A DNA stretch of 64,000 bases from Burkholderiales bacterium (GCA_003577305.1 QEVL01000006.1:1-64000); one strand, 5' to 3'. Shown: positions 8,633 to 17,888, counted from the stretch's first letter. Program-made: numbers and translations. The notes: generated from the sequence alone by a model not told the origin.

Positions 8633-11355
8633 TGCTGTCGGCCAACCTGGTCCTGACGATCGCGCTGATGTACGTGGCGCTGCTGTTCGCAGTGGCGTTC
8701 TTCGGCGACCGGCGCGCCCGCACCGGGCGGCTCGGCTGGCTGCAGTCGCCGCTCGTCTACACGCTGTCGATCTCGGTCTACTGCACCTCGTGGACCTTCT
8801 ACGGCGCGGTGGGCTCGGCTGCGCGCAACGGCCTGGAATTCGCGACGATCTACCTCGGACCGACGCTCGTCTTCGTCGGCTGGTGGGTGTTCCTGCGCAA
8901 GATCGTGCGTATCGGCCACGTGCACGGCATCACTTCGATCGCCGACATGATCTCGTCGCGCTACGGCAAGAGCTCGAGCCTGGCGGCGCTGGTCACGCTG
9001 ATCGCGGTGGTCGCCGCCACGCCCTATATCGCGCTGCAGTTGCGCGCGGTGACGGTCAGCTTCCAGGTGATCGGCAACGCCGGTCCTGATCCGCTGTCGG
9101 GCATTCCGGCGGCGACGCCCGACTTCCACCTCGGGTTCTGGATCGCGGTGGGCATGGCGGTGTTCACCATCCTGTTCGGCACGCGCAACATCGACGCGAA
9201 GGAGCGCCATCACGGCGTGGTCGCGGCGATCGCGCTCGAGGCCGTGGTCAAGCTGGTGGCGCTGCTCGTGGTGGGCCTGATGGTGGTCTACGGCATCTCC
9301 GACGGGCCGCGCGACATCTTCGCGCGCGCCTCGCCCGGGATCCTGCATGCGCAGGAGGTGTTCGGCCCGCGCTGGGTGACGGTCACGCTGCTGTCGGCCG
9401 CGGCGATCGTCTGTCTGCCGCGCCAGTTCCAGGTGACGGTGGTGGAAAACACCGACGAGCGGCACCTGCGCACCGCGTCGTGGCTGTTCCCGCTGTACCT
9501 GATGCTGATCTCGCTGTTCGTGCTGCCGATCGCGATTGCCGGGCTGAGTTTCCTGCCGGAGGGTTCGAATCCCGACATGTTCGTCCTGACGCTGCCGATG
9601 TGGGCACGCCAGGAGTCGATTGCGCTGCTGGCCTTTCTCGGCGGCTTCTCCTCGGCCACATCGATGGTGATCATCGCCTGCATCGCGCTGTCGACGATGG
9701 TCTCGAACCACCTGATCATGCCGGTGGCGCTGCGCTTCGGCTGGGTGTCGCTGAACGCGAGCGGCGAGATCCGCCGCTTCCTGCTCGCGAGCCGGCGCGC
9801 AGGGATCTGCCTGATGCTGCTGCTCGGTTTCCTCTACTTCCGCGTGAAGGGCAACTCCGATGCGCTGGCCTCGATCGGACTGATCTCGTTCGCCGGCGTC
9901 GCGCAGGTGATGCCGAGCCTGGTGGGCGGCCTGTTCTGGCGGCGGGCGAACGGCGCCGGCGCACTGGCCGGCCTGAGCGCGGGCGCGCTGCTCTGGGCCT
10001 ACACGCTGTTCCTGCCGAGCTTCGGCGGCGATTTCCTCGTGTCCTCGCAGGTGATCGCCGAGGGGCCGTTCGGCCTGTCGATGCTGCGTCCGCACACGCT
10101 GTTCGGCCTGGAAAGACTCGACCCGCTGATGCACGCGCTGTTCTGGAGCCTGTCGGTGAACACGCTGCTGTTCGTGCTGCTGTCGCTCGTGCGCGAGGCC
10201 AGGCCCCTCGAGCGCCTGCAGGGCACGCTGTTCGTCGACGTGTTCCACACCCCGGCCGAGACCGCCAGCGCACTGGTGCGCCGCTCGGCAACGACCTACG
10301 ACCTGAGCATCCTCGCCCAGCGCATCCTCGGCGCCGACGAGGCGACGCGCCTGTTCCGGGAAGCCGGCCGCGCGCACGACGCCGGCAGCAAGGCGCCGCT
10401 GGCCGACGACGCCTTCATCACGCAGCTCGAGCGCAAGCTTGCGGGAAGCATCGGAGCCGCCTCGGCCCACGCGATGATCTCGCAGGTGGTCACCGGCGAG
10501 ACGATCAGCCTGGACGCGCTGATGAAGATCGCCGACGAAACGCAGCGGGTGCGCGAATACAGCCGCCAGCTCGAGCAGAAGTCGCGCGAGCTCGAGGCGA
10601 CCGCGCGCCAGCTGAGCGACGCCAACGAGCGGCTCACGCGGCTCGACGCCGAAAAGGACGACTTCCTGAGCCAGGTGAGCCACGAGGTGCGCACACCGAT
10701 GACCTCGATCCGCTCGTTCTCCGAGATCCTGCTCGACTCGAAGGACCTGGAAAGCGAGAAGATCGCGCGCTTCGTGCGCATCATCCACGAGGAGAGCATC
10801 CGGCTGACGCGCCTGCTCGACAGCATCCTCGACCTGAGCCTGGTCGAGCGCGGCGAGGCGCCGCTGAAGCTCGCGCCCACCGATCCGGACGATGCGCTCG
10901 AGAGCGCGATGCGCACCTGCCAGGGGCTGGCCGCGACCTCGGGCGTGCGGCTGCAGAGCCTGGCGCGCGTGCGCGGCGCGATCGCGCGCGCCGATGCCGA
11001 CCGGCTGAGCCAGGTGTTCATCAACCTGGTCTCGAACGCGATCAATTACAACACCAGCGCCGATCCCTGGGTGCGCGTGAGCAGCCGGGTCAACGGCGAG
11101 AACTTCGAGGTCCTGGTCGCCGACAACGGCCCGGGCGTCCTTCCGGAAGAGCGCGACCTGATCTTCTCGAAGTTCCTGCGTGGCTGGGCGCACACCCAGA
11201 CCCCGGCCGCGGGCGCAGGCCTGGGGCTGGCGATCAGCTGGCAGATCATGCGCCGGCACGGCGGATCGCTGACGCTGCTGCCCGACGGTGCGCCCGGCGC
11301 CTGCTTCAGGGTGAGCCTGCCGTTGGCGGGTGCCCCGCGCGCCGCGGCGGCCTGA
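8632..11355 (+). CDS. SLC5-STAC sensor histidine kinase (CrbS-like)
   Basis: A 907-residue hybrid of a sodium/solute symporter and a histidine kinase. Residues 1 to about 525 form an SLC5 unit with about 13 membrane segments, beginning with SISVYCTSWTFYGAVG-type sequence. About 545-635 is a STAC-like linker domain. A coiled coil spans about 640-675 with no PAS domain. HisKA has His684 in SHEVRTPM. The ATPase domain has an N-box around Asn798 (NLVSNAINYN), DNGPGV and GAGLGLAIS. Relatives CrbS and CbrA control acetate or amino-acid/carbon use, and the transporter half may sense or import the ligand. The preceding response regulator is the likely partner. Architecture is certain, ligand unknown. 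Confidence 0.93.
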   Translation: MLSANLVLTIALMYVALLFAVAFFGDRRARTGRLGWLQSPLVYTLSISVYCTSWTFYGAVGSAARNGLEFATIYLGPTLVFVGWWVFLRKIVRIGHVHGITSIADMISSRYGKSSSLAALVTLIAVVAATPYIALQLRAVTVSFQVIGNAGPDPLSGIPAATPDFHLGFWIAVGMAVFTILFGTRNIDAKERHHGVVAAIALEAVVKLVALLVVGLMVVYGISDGPRDIFARASPGILHAQEVFGPRWVTVTLLSAAAIVCLPRQFQVTVVENTDERHLRTASWLFPLYLMLISLFVLPIAIAGLSFLPEGSNPDMFVLTLPMWARQESIALLAFLGGFSSATSMVIIACIALSTMVSNHLIMPVALRFGWVSLNASGEIRRFLLASRRAGICLMLLLGFLYFRVKGNSDALASIGLISFAGVAQVMPSLVGGLFWRRANGAGALAGLSAGALLWAYTLFLPSFGGDFLVSSQVIAEGPFGLSMLRPHTLFGLERLDPLMHALFWSLSVNTLLFVLLSLVREARPLERLQGTLFVDVFHTPAETASALVRRSATTYDLSILAQRILGADEATRLFREAGRAHDAGSKAPLADDAFITQLERKLAGSIGAASAHAMISQVVTGETISLDALMKIADETQRVREYSRQLEQKSRELEATARQLSDANERLTRLDAEKDDFLSQVSHEVRTPMTSIRSFSEILLDSKDLESEKIARFVRIIHEESIRLTRLLDSILDLSLVERGEAPLKLAPTDPDDALESAMRTCQGLAATSGVRLQSLARVRGAIARADADRLSQVFINLVSNAINYNTSADPWVRVSSRVNGENFEVLVADNGPGVLPEERDLIFSKFLRGWAHTQTPAAGAGLGLAISWQIMRRHGGSLTLLPDGAPGACFRVSLPLAGAPRAAAA

Positions 11356-11393
11356 ATCCGCCGCGGAGCGATGAGGCGGTTGCGGAGGCCCGG

Positions 11394-12365
11394 ATGAACC
11401 AGACCGAACGCCTGTACCGGATCGACCAGCTGATCCACCAGCGCAAGGTGGTGCCGTTCGACGACCTGCGGGCCGAACTGGAGATCTCGCCGGCCACGCT
11501 CAAGCGCGACATCGCCTACATGCGCGACCGCCTGAACGCGCCGATCGTCTTCGACCGCGACCAGGGCGGTTACCGCTTCGCGCCGTCGCAGTTCGGCCCG
11601 CAGTACGGATTGCCGGGGCTGTGGTTCAGCGATCGCGAGATCCTCGCGCTGCTCACGATGCACCGGATGCTGGTCGACCTGGACACCGGCGGGCTGCTCG
11701 GCCCGCACATCCAGCCGCTGGTGGCGCGCCTGAAGGCCTTGATGGGCACCACCAGCGATTCGGCCGACGAGATCATGAAGCGGGTGCGCGTGCTGCCGGC
11801 ACACAACCGCCCGGTCGCGCCGAACTGCTTCGAGGTGGTCGGCCATGCGCTGGTCTCGCGGCGACGGCTGGAGTTCGCGTATTTCACGCGCTCGCGCAAT
11901 GTTCACGGCCTGCGCGAGGTCTCGCCACAGCGCCTGGTGCACTACCGAAATGCCTGGTATCTCGACGCCTGGTGCCACCGCAGCGAAGCGCTGAAAGTGT
12001 TCGCGCTCGACGCGGTCGAGGAGGCGCGACTGGTCGAGCGGCGCGCCCGCGAGGTCTCGCTCTCCGAGGTCGACCGGCAGCTCGGCTCGGGCTACGGCAT
12101 CTACCGCGGCCGCCGGCTCGCCTGGGCCAAGCTGCGCTTCTCGGCCGATGCGGCCCGCTGGGTACGTGCCGAGGTCTGGCATCCGCAGCAGCGCACCCGC
12201 GAGCTCGAAGACGGACGCTTCGAGCTGCGCGTGCCCTACGGCGCGACTCCGGAGCTCGAGATGGACATCCTGCGTCACGGCGAGCAGGTCGAGGTGATCG
12301 CGCCCGACTCGCTGCGTCGCAGGGTCGCCGAGCGTCTCGCGCGCGCGAGCGCCGCGTATCGCTGA
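11394..12365 (+). CDS. WYL-domain transcriptional regulator
   Basis: A 323-residue DNA-binding protein. Residues about 1-60 form an HTH_11/DeoR-like winged helix (QRKVVPFDDLRAELEISPAT). The middle and C-terminal part is a WYL ligand-binding domain with the motif NAWYLDAWCH and the usual preceding REVSPQRLVHY. The start at 11394 lies 38 bases after the kinase gene, on the same strand, so it may be co-transcribed with the signalling genes. WYL proteins often sense nucleotides or nucleic acid ligands; no specific ligand or target can be inferred here. Confidence 0.9.
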   Translation: MNQTERLYRIDQLIHQRKVVPFDDLRAELEISPATLKRDIAYMRDRLNAPIVFDRDQGGYRFAPSQFGPQYGLPGLWFSDREILALLTMHRMLVDLDTGGLLGPHIQPLVARLKALMGTTSDSADEIMKRVRVLPAHNRPVAPNCFEVVGHALVSRRRLEFAYFTRSRNVHGLREVSPQRLVHYRNAWYLDAWCHRSEALKVFALDAVEEARLVERRAREVSLSEVDRQLGSGYGIYRGRRLAWAKLRFSADAARWVRAEVWHPQQRTRELEDGRFELRVPYGATPELEMDILRHGEQVEVIAPDSLRRRVAERLARASAAYR

Positions 12366-12396
12366 GCGCGGCAGCGACGGAAGCCCGCGGATCGCG

Positions 12397-13893
12397 ATGA
12401 CCGAGAACGAGGCACGCAACGCGCTGCTGGTGCGCGCCTTCGAGACCGCACTGCCGCGGTCCGGCGCCTGGAGCGCCGAGGACGCCGACTGGGCCAGCCG
12501 CGCGGCGGCCGAAGTCGAGGGCGAGGGCGCGAGCGCCGCTTCGTTCGTCGCCCGGCGCGCGCAGCTGGGAGCCGAGCGCCTGTGCGCGGTCGATGCGCGC
12601 GTACGGCGCAGCTTGCGCGCGCTCGCCTGGCGGCCGTGGGTCGGCTGGGCGCTGGCGCTGGTCGCATTCGCGCTCGGCGCGGCAAGCGACGCGATCGGCG
12701 CGCGCCACCGGATCAACCTGCTCGCACCGCCGCTGCTCGCGCTGATTGCCTGGAACCTTACGGTCTACGTGGCGATCGCCGCGCGCGCGATCGCCTCGGC
12801 GGCACGGCGCAGCCCGCCCCGGCACGGCCCGATCGCGCGGCTGGTCGCCCGCGTCGCGCATGCCGCGCAGGCGAAGTCGGCTGACGCGGCCGCGGACGCG
12901 CCGCTCGCGCGCTTTGCACTCGACTGGGCACGTGCCAGCGCGAAGCTCAACGGCGCGCGCATTGCGCGGGTGCTGCACGCGGGCGCGATCGCATTCGCGC
13001 TCGGGGCCTTGTGCGGCATGTATCTGCGCGGACTCGGGCTGGAGTTCCGCGCCGGATGGGAGAGCACGTTCCTGCACGCACCCGCGGTGCGGGCGCTGCT
13101 CGCGCTGGTGCTGGGCCCGGCCTCGGCGCTCACCGGCATCGCGCTGCCCGACGCTGCACGACTCGAGGCGATGCGCTTTCCCGAGTCGGCGGGCGAACCG
13201 GCAGCGAGCTGGATTCACCTGTACGCGGTGACGGTCGGGCTCGTCGTCGTGCTGCCGCGGCTGATGCTGGCGCTCGTCGACCGCCTGCGCGAGCACCGCC
13301 TCGCCACCCGCTTCCCGCTGCCGCTCGATGACGCATATTTCGCCTCGCTGGTGCGCGCGCACCGCGGCGAGCCGGCCAGCGTGGTGGCCGTCGCGCACGC
13401 GCAGGCGCCTGCGCCGCAGGCAGTGCTGGGCCTGCGCGCGATGCTGGCCGCGGTGCTGGGCACGAAGACCGCATTGACGGTGGCACGCCCGGTCGCCTAC
13501 GGCGACGAGGAGAGCGCCGCGGACACGCTGGCACAGGCTGCGGCGAGCGCCCCGGCGCCGACGCTGGTGTTGGCCCTGTTCGCCTCGACGGCAACGCCCG
13601 AGGCGCAGGCCCAGGGCGCCTTCGTCGACGCTTTGTCTGCTGCGCTGCCCGCCGGAGCGGGGCTGCTGGCGCTGGTCGACGAGTCCGCATTCGTCGCGCG
13701 CTTCGGCAACGCCGATCCGGCCGCGGTGCGCCGCCGCGAGGAGCGCCGCTCGAACTGGAGCACTTTCCTGGCCGAGCACGGGCATCGCGCCCTGATCCTG
13801 GACCTCGCGCAGCACGATCCGGCGCAGGCGGCGCGCGCACTGCGCGAGGCGCTCGACCGGCTGGCCGGGACCGCCGCCGCAACGGCGAACTGA
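12397..13893 (+). CDS. DUF2868 membrane protein, partner of DUF3482 GTPase
   Basis: A 498-residue protein with four to five hydrophobic segments (a pair near residues 70-135, one near 190-210 and another near 275-295) and a soluble C-terminal domain of about 190 residues. Length and layout match the DUF2868 family. Its TGA overlaps the next gene's ATG (TGATG), and DUF2868 genes typically sit directly before a DUF3482 GTPase gene, as here. The GTPase may be recruited to the membrane by this protein (inference). No biochemical role is established that I know of. Confidence 0.85.
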   Translation: MTENEARNALLVRAFETALPRSGAWSAEDADWASRAAAEVEGEGASAASFVARRAQLGAERLCAVDARVRRSLRALAWRPWVGWALALVAFALGAASDAIGARHRINLLAPPLLALIAWNLTVYVAIAARAIASAARRSPPRHGPIARLVARVAHAAQAKSADAAADAPLARFALDWARASAKLNGARIARVLHAGAIAFALGALCGMYLRGLGLEFRAGWESTFLHAPAVRALLALVLGPASALTGIALPDAARLEAMRFPESAGEPAASWIHLYAVTVGLVVVLPRLMLALVDRLREHRLATRFPLPLDDAYFASLVRAHRGEPASVVAVAHAQAPAPQAVLGLRAMLAAVLGTKTALTVARPVAYGDEESAADTLAQAAASAPAPTLVLALFASTATPEAQAQGAFVDALSAALPAGAGLLALVDESAFVARFGNADPAAVRRREERRSNWSTFLAEHGHRALILDLAQHDPAQAARALREALDRLAGTAAATAN

Positions 13894-15416
13894 TGGCGCA
13901 GACCATCGCCCTCAGCCTGGTGTCGCACACCAACGTCGGCAAGACGACGCTGGCGCGCACGCTCCTCGGTCGCGACGTGGGCGTGGTGCGCGACCAGGCG
14001 CACGTCACCGAGGCGGCCGAAGCGCACACGATGATCGAGACCGCCGACGGCGACCGCATGCTGCTCTGGGACACCCCCGGTTTCGGGGACAGCGCGCGGC
14101 TCGCGCGCCGGCTCGCCGCCTCGTCCGAACCGATCGGCTGGTTCCTGGGGCAGGTCTGGGACCGCTTTCGCGACCGCGCGTTCTGGTCGAGCCAGCAGGC
14201 AGTGCGCAACGTGCGCGACGGCGCCGACCTGGTGCTCTATCTGGTCAACGCGTCCGAACTGCCCGAAGGCCCTGGCTACCTCGGAAGCGAAATGCAGGTG
14301 CTGCAATGGATCGGCAAGCCGGTCGTGGTGCTGCTCAACCAGCTCGGGCCGCCGCGCACACCGCCCGAGGAAGCGGCCGAAGTGCAGGCCTGGCGCGACC
14401 GGCTGGCCGCGGTGCCGGTGGTGCGCGCAGTGCTGCCGCTCGACGCGTTCGCGCGCTGCTGGGTGCAGGAAGCGACGCTGCTGCGCACCGTGCAGTCGCT
14501 GCTTCCCGAGCCCCGGCGCACTGCCTGCGCGCGGCTCGTCGATGCGTGGATCGAGCGGCGCCGTTCGGTGTTCGAAGCGTCGATGGGAGTTCTCGCCGAA
14601 GTACTCGCGCGCGCCGCCGCCGACCGCGAGCCCCTGCCCGACAGCGGCGTGTTCGGGCGGCTGCGCGAGGCGGGCGCCGCGCTGGGCACGCTGCGCGGCG
14701 CGCGAACCGATGCGGACGACGCCGCGCCGGGCCGGCGCCGCGCAATGCAGCTGCTCGCCGAGCGGCTGGATGCCGAGGTTCGCGCGGGCACCGCGCGACT
14801 GATCGGCCTGCACGAACTGGAGGGCCGCGCCTCGACGAGCGAGGTGCTCGAGCGGGTGGCCGCGCACTACACGGTGAGCGAGCGGCTCGACGAGGCCAGG
14901 GCCGCGGTTCTCGGCGGCGTCGTCACGGGCGCGCTTGCCGGACTGAAGGCCGACCTCGCCACCGGTGGCCTGAGCTTCGGCGCGGGCATGCTCACCGGTG
15001 GCATCGTCGGCGCACTCGGCGCATTCGGGCTCGCACGCGGCTACAACATCGTGCGCGGCGCGCAGATCCCGTCGGTCACCTGGTCCGAGGCCGCGCTCGA
15101 CGAACTGGCCGTGACCGCGCTGCTCGGATACCTGGCGGTGGCGCACTACGGACGCGGCCGGGGCGACTGGGCGGAGTCCGAATACCCGCCGCACTGGCGC
15201 GGCGTGGTGGAAGCAGTGCTCGCCGAACGTCGTGCAGCGTTCGAACCGCTCCGGCAACCGCGCACGCACGCCGACGCCGAATCGATGCTGAAGGCAGCAC
15301 TGCACCCGGCGCTCGTCGGTGCGATGACAGAGGTGCTCGCACGGCTCTATCCGGGATCGGCCGTTAGCGCAGCCGCGAACCCGCAGGCCGGTGCAACTGC
15401 GGGCCGGGGCACCTGA
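13893..15416 (+). CDS. DUF3482 family Era/Ras-like GTPase
   Basis: A 507-residue GTP-binding protein. G1 is SHTNVGKTT near residues 11-19, G3 is DTPGF near 60-64, and the G4 position reads NQLG rather than NKxD, a variation seen in this family that may change nucleotide specificity. A C-terminal region near residues 345-385 contains Gly/Ala-rich hydrophobic stretches (GGVVTGALAGLKAD, GAGMLTGGIVGALGAFG) that look membrane-interacting, like those of YcjX/dynamin-type membrane GTPases. The start overlaps the DUF2868 stop by one base. Function is unknown; membrane stress or remodelling is a guess from architecture. Confidence 0.87.
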   Translation: MAQTIALSLVSHTNVGKTTLARTLLGRDVGVVRDQAHVTEAAEAHTMIETADGDRMLLWDTPGFGDSARLARRLAASSEPIGWFLGQVWDRFRDRAFWSSQQAVRNVRDGADLVLYLVNASELPEGPGYLGSEMQVLQWIGKPVVVLLNQLGPPRTPPEEAAEVQAWRDRLAAVPVVRAVLPLDAFARCWVQEATLLRTVQSLLPEPRRTACARLVDAWIERRRSVFEASMGVLAEVLARAAADREPLPDSGVFGRLREAGAALGTLRGARTDADDAAPGRRRAMQLLAERLDAEVRAGTARLIGLHELEGRASTSEVLERVAAHYTVSERLDEARAAVLGGVVTGALAGLKADLATGGLSFGAGMLTGGIVGALGAFGLARGYNIVRGAQIPSVTWSEAALDELAVTALLGYLAVAHYGRGRGDWAESEYPPHWRGVVEAVLAERRAAFEPLRQPRTHADAESMLKAALHPALVGAMTEVLARLYPGSAVSAAANPQAGATAGRGT

Positions 15417-15538
15417 AGCGGATTGGCGCCGACCGTCCACGCGCGCGCCGCCGCCGCCCGTCGCCGCGCCCGCCCCTTCCCGCTTGCACAAAAACGACGA
15501 CACGCGCAGCATCCGTGTCCAACGCCGGGCAGCATGCG

Positions 15539-15544
15539 TATACT
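15539..15544 (+). promoter_or_regulatory. Candidate -10 element for the MliC-like gene
   Basis: TATACT preceded by TGCG lies 62 bases upstream of the ATG at 15607, in a 190-base intergenic region that is otherwise featureless. No good -35 hexamer is seen at 17 bases, so an extended -10-type promoter is the best reading. Confidence 0.5.
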
Positions 15545-15606
15545 CCGGCGCAAGAACAGGGCGCCCCGTCCAGGGGCTCGCCAGCCGGGTCTTTGCGGAG
15601 TCCGAC

Positions 15607-15975
15607 ATGCGTTCGATCACCCAGTCTTCCACGCTCGCTGCGTTCGTTCTCGGCGCGTCCCTGGCCAGCGCCCCGATGCCCGCCGCTTCGGCCGACCAGG
15701 CCGGCTTCAATCCGCACGGCTTCAAGCTGCCCACCGGCGTCTACCGCTGCGACCTCAACCGCAGCGTGAACGTGCGCGAGGTCTCGGCCGACATGTCGTC
15801 GGCGGTCGTGCAGTTCGACAAGAAGGAATACAGGATGCACGCCGTGGGCGCGCGCAGCGGTGCGCTGCGCTACGAAGATGCACAGTCCGGGCTCGTCTGG
15901 CTCGTGATCGCCACCAAGTCGATGCTGCTCGACACCAAGCACGGCCGCCAGCTGGCGAACGAGTGCAAGACCTGA
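15607..15975 (+). CDS. Secreted MliC-like (lysozyme-inhibitor-fold) protein
   Basis: A 122-residue protein with a Sec signal peptide (hydrophobic core about residues 9-22, cleavage near ASA-DQ). The mature part has the MliC/PliC pattern: a YRCDL start, a central beta region, an SGALRY motif like the family SxxRY/SGARY loop, and a C-terminal Cys (NECKT) able to pair with the first Cys. It lacks a lipobox, so it would be periplasmic or secreted. The family inhibits C-type lysozymes, but this assignment rests on pattern only. The gene stands alone between a promoter-like hexamer and a strong terminator. Confidence 0.7.
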   Translation: MRSITQSSTLAAFVLGASLASAPMPAASADQAGFNPHGFKLPTGVYRCDLNRSVNVREVSADMSSAVVQFDKKEYRMHAVGARSGALRYEDAQSGLVWLVIATKSMLLDTKHGRQLANECKT

Positions 15976-15995
15976 TCTGATCCGAACTTCCACGA

Positions 15996-16035
15996 GCCGG
16001 GGCCGGCGCAGCGCGCCGGCCCCGGCTTTCGTTTT
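15996..16035 (+). terminator. Rho-independent terminator after the MliC-like gene
   Basis: A perfect 14-bp GC stem (15996-16009 with 16013-16026, loop AGC) is followed by TTTCGTTTT. It starts 20 bases after the stop codon. This is the clearest intrinsic terminator in the window. Confidence 0.92.
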
Positions 16036-16043
16036 CTCCGCAA

Positions 16044-16057
16044 CGGGGGAAACCCCG
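16044..16057 (+). other. GAAA-tetraloop hairpin upstream of livG
   Basis: CGGGG-GAAA-CCCCG is a perfect 5-bp stem with a GNRA loop. It lies just after the terminator and 73 bases before the GTG of livG. If the livG transcript starts upstream of it, it would form a stable 5' leader structure; otherwise it has no clear role. Confidence 0.35.
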
Positions 16058-16130
16058 ATCGCACGCGGCCTTGCGCGCTCCTGCGGCTTCCGACAGACTC
16101 TGCGGCAGCTTCACCGACTCCGGCGCCCGC

Positions 16131-16997
16131 GTGACCCGGCCGGCCGACAACCCGCTGCCCACCGAAACCCGTCGCGAACCGCGCCTGCTCGAACTCGACG
16201 CGATCACGCTCGCCTTCGGCGGCGTCAGGGCGTTGAGCGGCGTGGGCTTCGACGTCGCGGCCGGATCGATCACCTCGGTCATCGGCCCGAACGGCGCGGG
16301 CAAGACTTCGCTGTTCAACACCGTCTCGGGGTTCTACCGGCCGCAGTCCGGGTCGATCCGCTTCGAGGGACGCGACATCACCCGGCTCCCCGCGCCCCGG
16401 CGCGCCGCGCTCGGCCTGGCGCGCAGCTTCCAGAACATCGCGCTGTTTCGCGGCATGACGGTGCTCGACAACATCAAGCTCGGCCGGCATTGCCACATGC
16501 GCACCAACGTGTTCGACGCGCTGGTCTACTTCGGCCGTGCGCGCCGCGAGGAAGTCGCGCTGCGCGCCGAAATCGAGGAACGGATCATCGACTTCCTGGA
16601 GATCGACCACATCCGCCACGCGCCGGTCGCGGCGCTGTCCTACGGCCTGCAAAAGCGCGTCGAGATGGCCCGCGCACTGGCGATGCAGCCGAAGATCCTG
16701 ATGCTCGATGAACCGGTCGCCGGTATGAACCGCGAAGAGACCGAGGACATGGCGCGCTTCATTCTCGACCTGCGCGCGGAGTGGGGCATCACGGTGCTGA
16801 TGGTCGAGCACGACATGGGGATGGTGATGGACATCTCCGACCACGTGGTGGTGCTCAATTTCGGCCAGGTCATCGCCGCGGGCGCGCCCGCCGCGGTGCA
16901 GAACGACCCGGAAGTGATCCGCGCGTACCTCGGATCGGGCGATGTCGCCGAGTTGCGCCGCAAGCTCGTCGCCGCGGCCTGCGGAGGGTCGTCGTGA
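16131..16997 (+). CDS. livG: LIV-type ABC transporter ATPase, LivG family
   Basis: A 288-residue ATPase with Walker A GPNGAGKTS, the LivG-type signature LSYGLQKRVEMARAL, Walker B KILMLDEPVAGMN and H-loop VEHDMGMVMD. It opens the second LIV operon (livG-livH-livM-binding protein-livF-acyl-CoA ligase). The GTG at 16131 is preferred because it leaves a short N-terminal lead before LLELDAITLAFGG; a TTG at 16071 is possible, and neither has a clear ribosome site. Its stop overlaps the GTG of livH as GTGA. Substrate is unknown, but the terminal ligase gene suggests a carboxylic acid. Confidence 0.9.
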   Translation: MTRPADNPLPTETRREPRLLELDAITLAFGGVRALSGVGFDVAAGSITSVIGPNGAGKTSLFNTVSGFYRPQSGSIRFEGRDITRLPAPRRAALGLARSFQNIALFRGMTVLDNIKLGRHCHMRTNVFDALVYFGRARREEVALRAEIEERIIDFLEIDHIRHAPVAALSYGLQKRVEMARALAMQPKILMLDEPVAGMNREETEDMARFILDLRAEWGITVLMVEHDMGMVMDISDHVVVLNFGQVIAAGAPAAVQNDPEVIRAYLGSGDVAELRRKLVAAACGGSS

Positions 16998-17878
16998 ATC
17001 TCGACTGGCTGTACTTCCTCGAAATCTCGCTCGCGGGCCTCGGCACCGGAGGGCTCTATGCGCTCACCGGCCTCGCCTTCGTGATGATCTACAAGGCCAC
17101 GCGCGTGGTGAACCTGGCGATCGGCGAAATGCTGATGTTCGGCGCCTATGTGTTCTTCGCCTTCGCCGCCGGCATGGCCCTGCCGGTCTGGGCGGCGATC
17201 CTGGGCGCCGTCGCTGCCGGCGGCCTGCTCGGCGCGCTGGTCGAGCGCACGATGATCCGGCCGATGCTCGGGGAATCGCCGATCGCGGTGTTCATGGTCA
17301 CCGTGGGGCTGGGGTCGATTCTGGTCGGAATGGTCGAACTGATCTGGACGGCCGATCCGCGGTTGTTGCCCAGCTTCATGCCGTCCGATCCGGTGATGAT
17401 CGGCGAGGCGTTCGTCTCGCCCAAGGTGTTCTACGGCTTCCTCGTGGCGTCCGGGCTGATCGCCGCGGTGCTCGCGGTGTTCCGCTTCTGGCGCGGCGGC
17501 GTCGCGCTGCGCGCGACCGCCTCCGATCAGGCGGCCGCCTACTCGATGGGCATCGACGTGCCGCGCGTGTTCTCGCTCTCCTGGACCGTCGCCGGCATGA
17601 TCGGCGCGGTGGCCGGCATCGTGGTCGGCGCGATCGGCGGAATCTCGTCGACGATGGGCATCTTCGGGCTGACAGTGCTGGTGGTGGTGATCTTCGGCGG
17701 CCTGGACAGCATTGCGGGCGCGCTCGTCGGCGGGCTGTTCATCGGCCTCGTCGAGGCACTGGCCGGCGCCTACCTCGGCGGAGAGTTCAAGGTGCTCTCC
17801 ACGTTCGTGCTGCTGGTGCTGATCCTGATGGTGCGCCCGTACGGACTGTTCGGCACCCGCGAGATCGAGCGACTGTGA
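16994..17878 (+). CDS. livH: LIV-type ABC transporter permease, LivH family
   Basis: A 294-residue integral membrane permease of the HAAT family with the motif LAFVMIYKATRVVNLAIGEM and the late motif VVIFGGLDSIAGALVGGL. The GTG start at 16994 overlaps the livG stop (GTGA) and has GGAGGG about 5 bases upstream, which decides the start. It pairs with LivM at 17889, ten bases downstream. Confidence 0.92.
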   Translation: MNLDWLYFLEISLAGLGTGGLYALTGLAFVMIYKATRVVNLAIGEMLMFGAYVFFAFAAGMALPVWAAILGAVAAGGLLGALVERTMIRPMLGESPIAVFMVTVGLGSILVGMVELIWTADPRLLPSFMPSDPVMIGEAFVSPKVFYGFLVASGLIAAVLAVFRFWRGGVALRATASDQAAAYSMGIDVPRVFSLSWTVAGMIGAVAGIVVGAIGGISSTMGIFGLTVLVVVIFGGLDSIAGALVGGLFIGLVEALAGAYLGGEFKVLSTFVLLVLILMVRPYGLFGTREIERL

Positions 17879-17888
17879 CGGACGCGAC

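Noticed and set aside
8506..11259. 917-codon open frame on the - strand opposite the SLC5-kinase
   Set aside because: No domain or start signal; composition typical of antisense frames in GC-rich genes.
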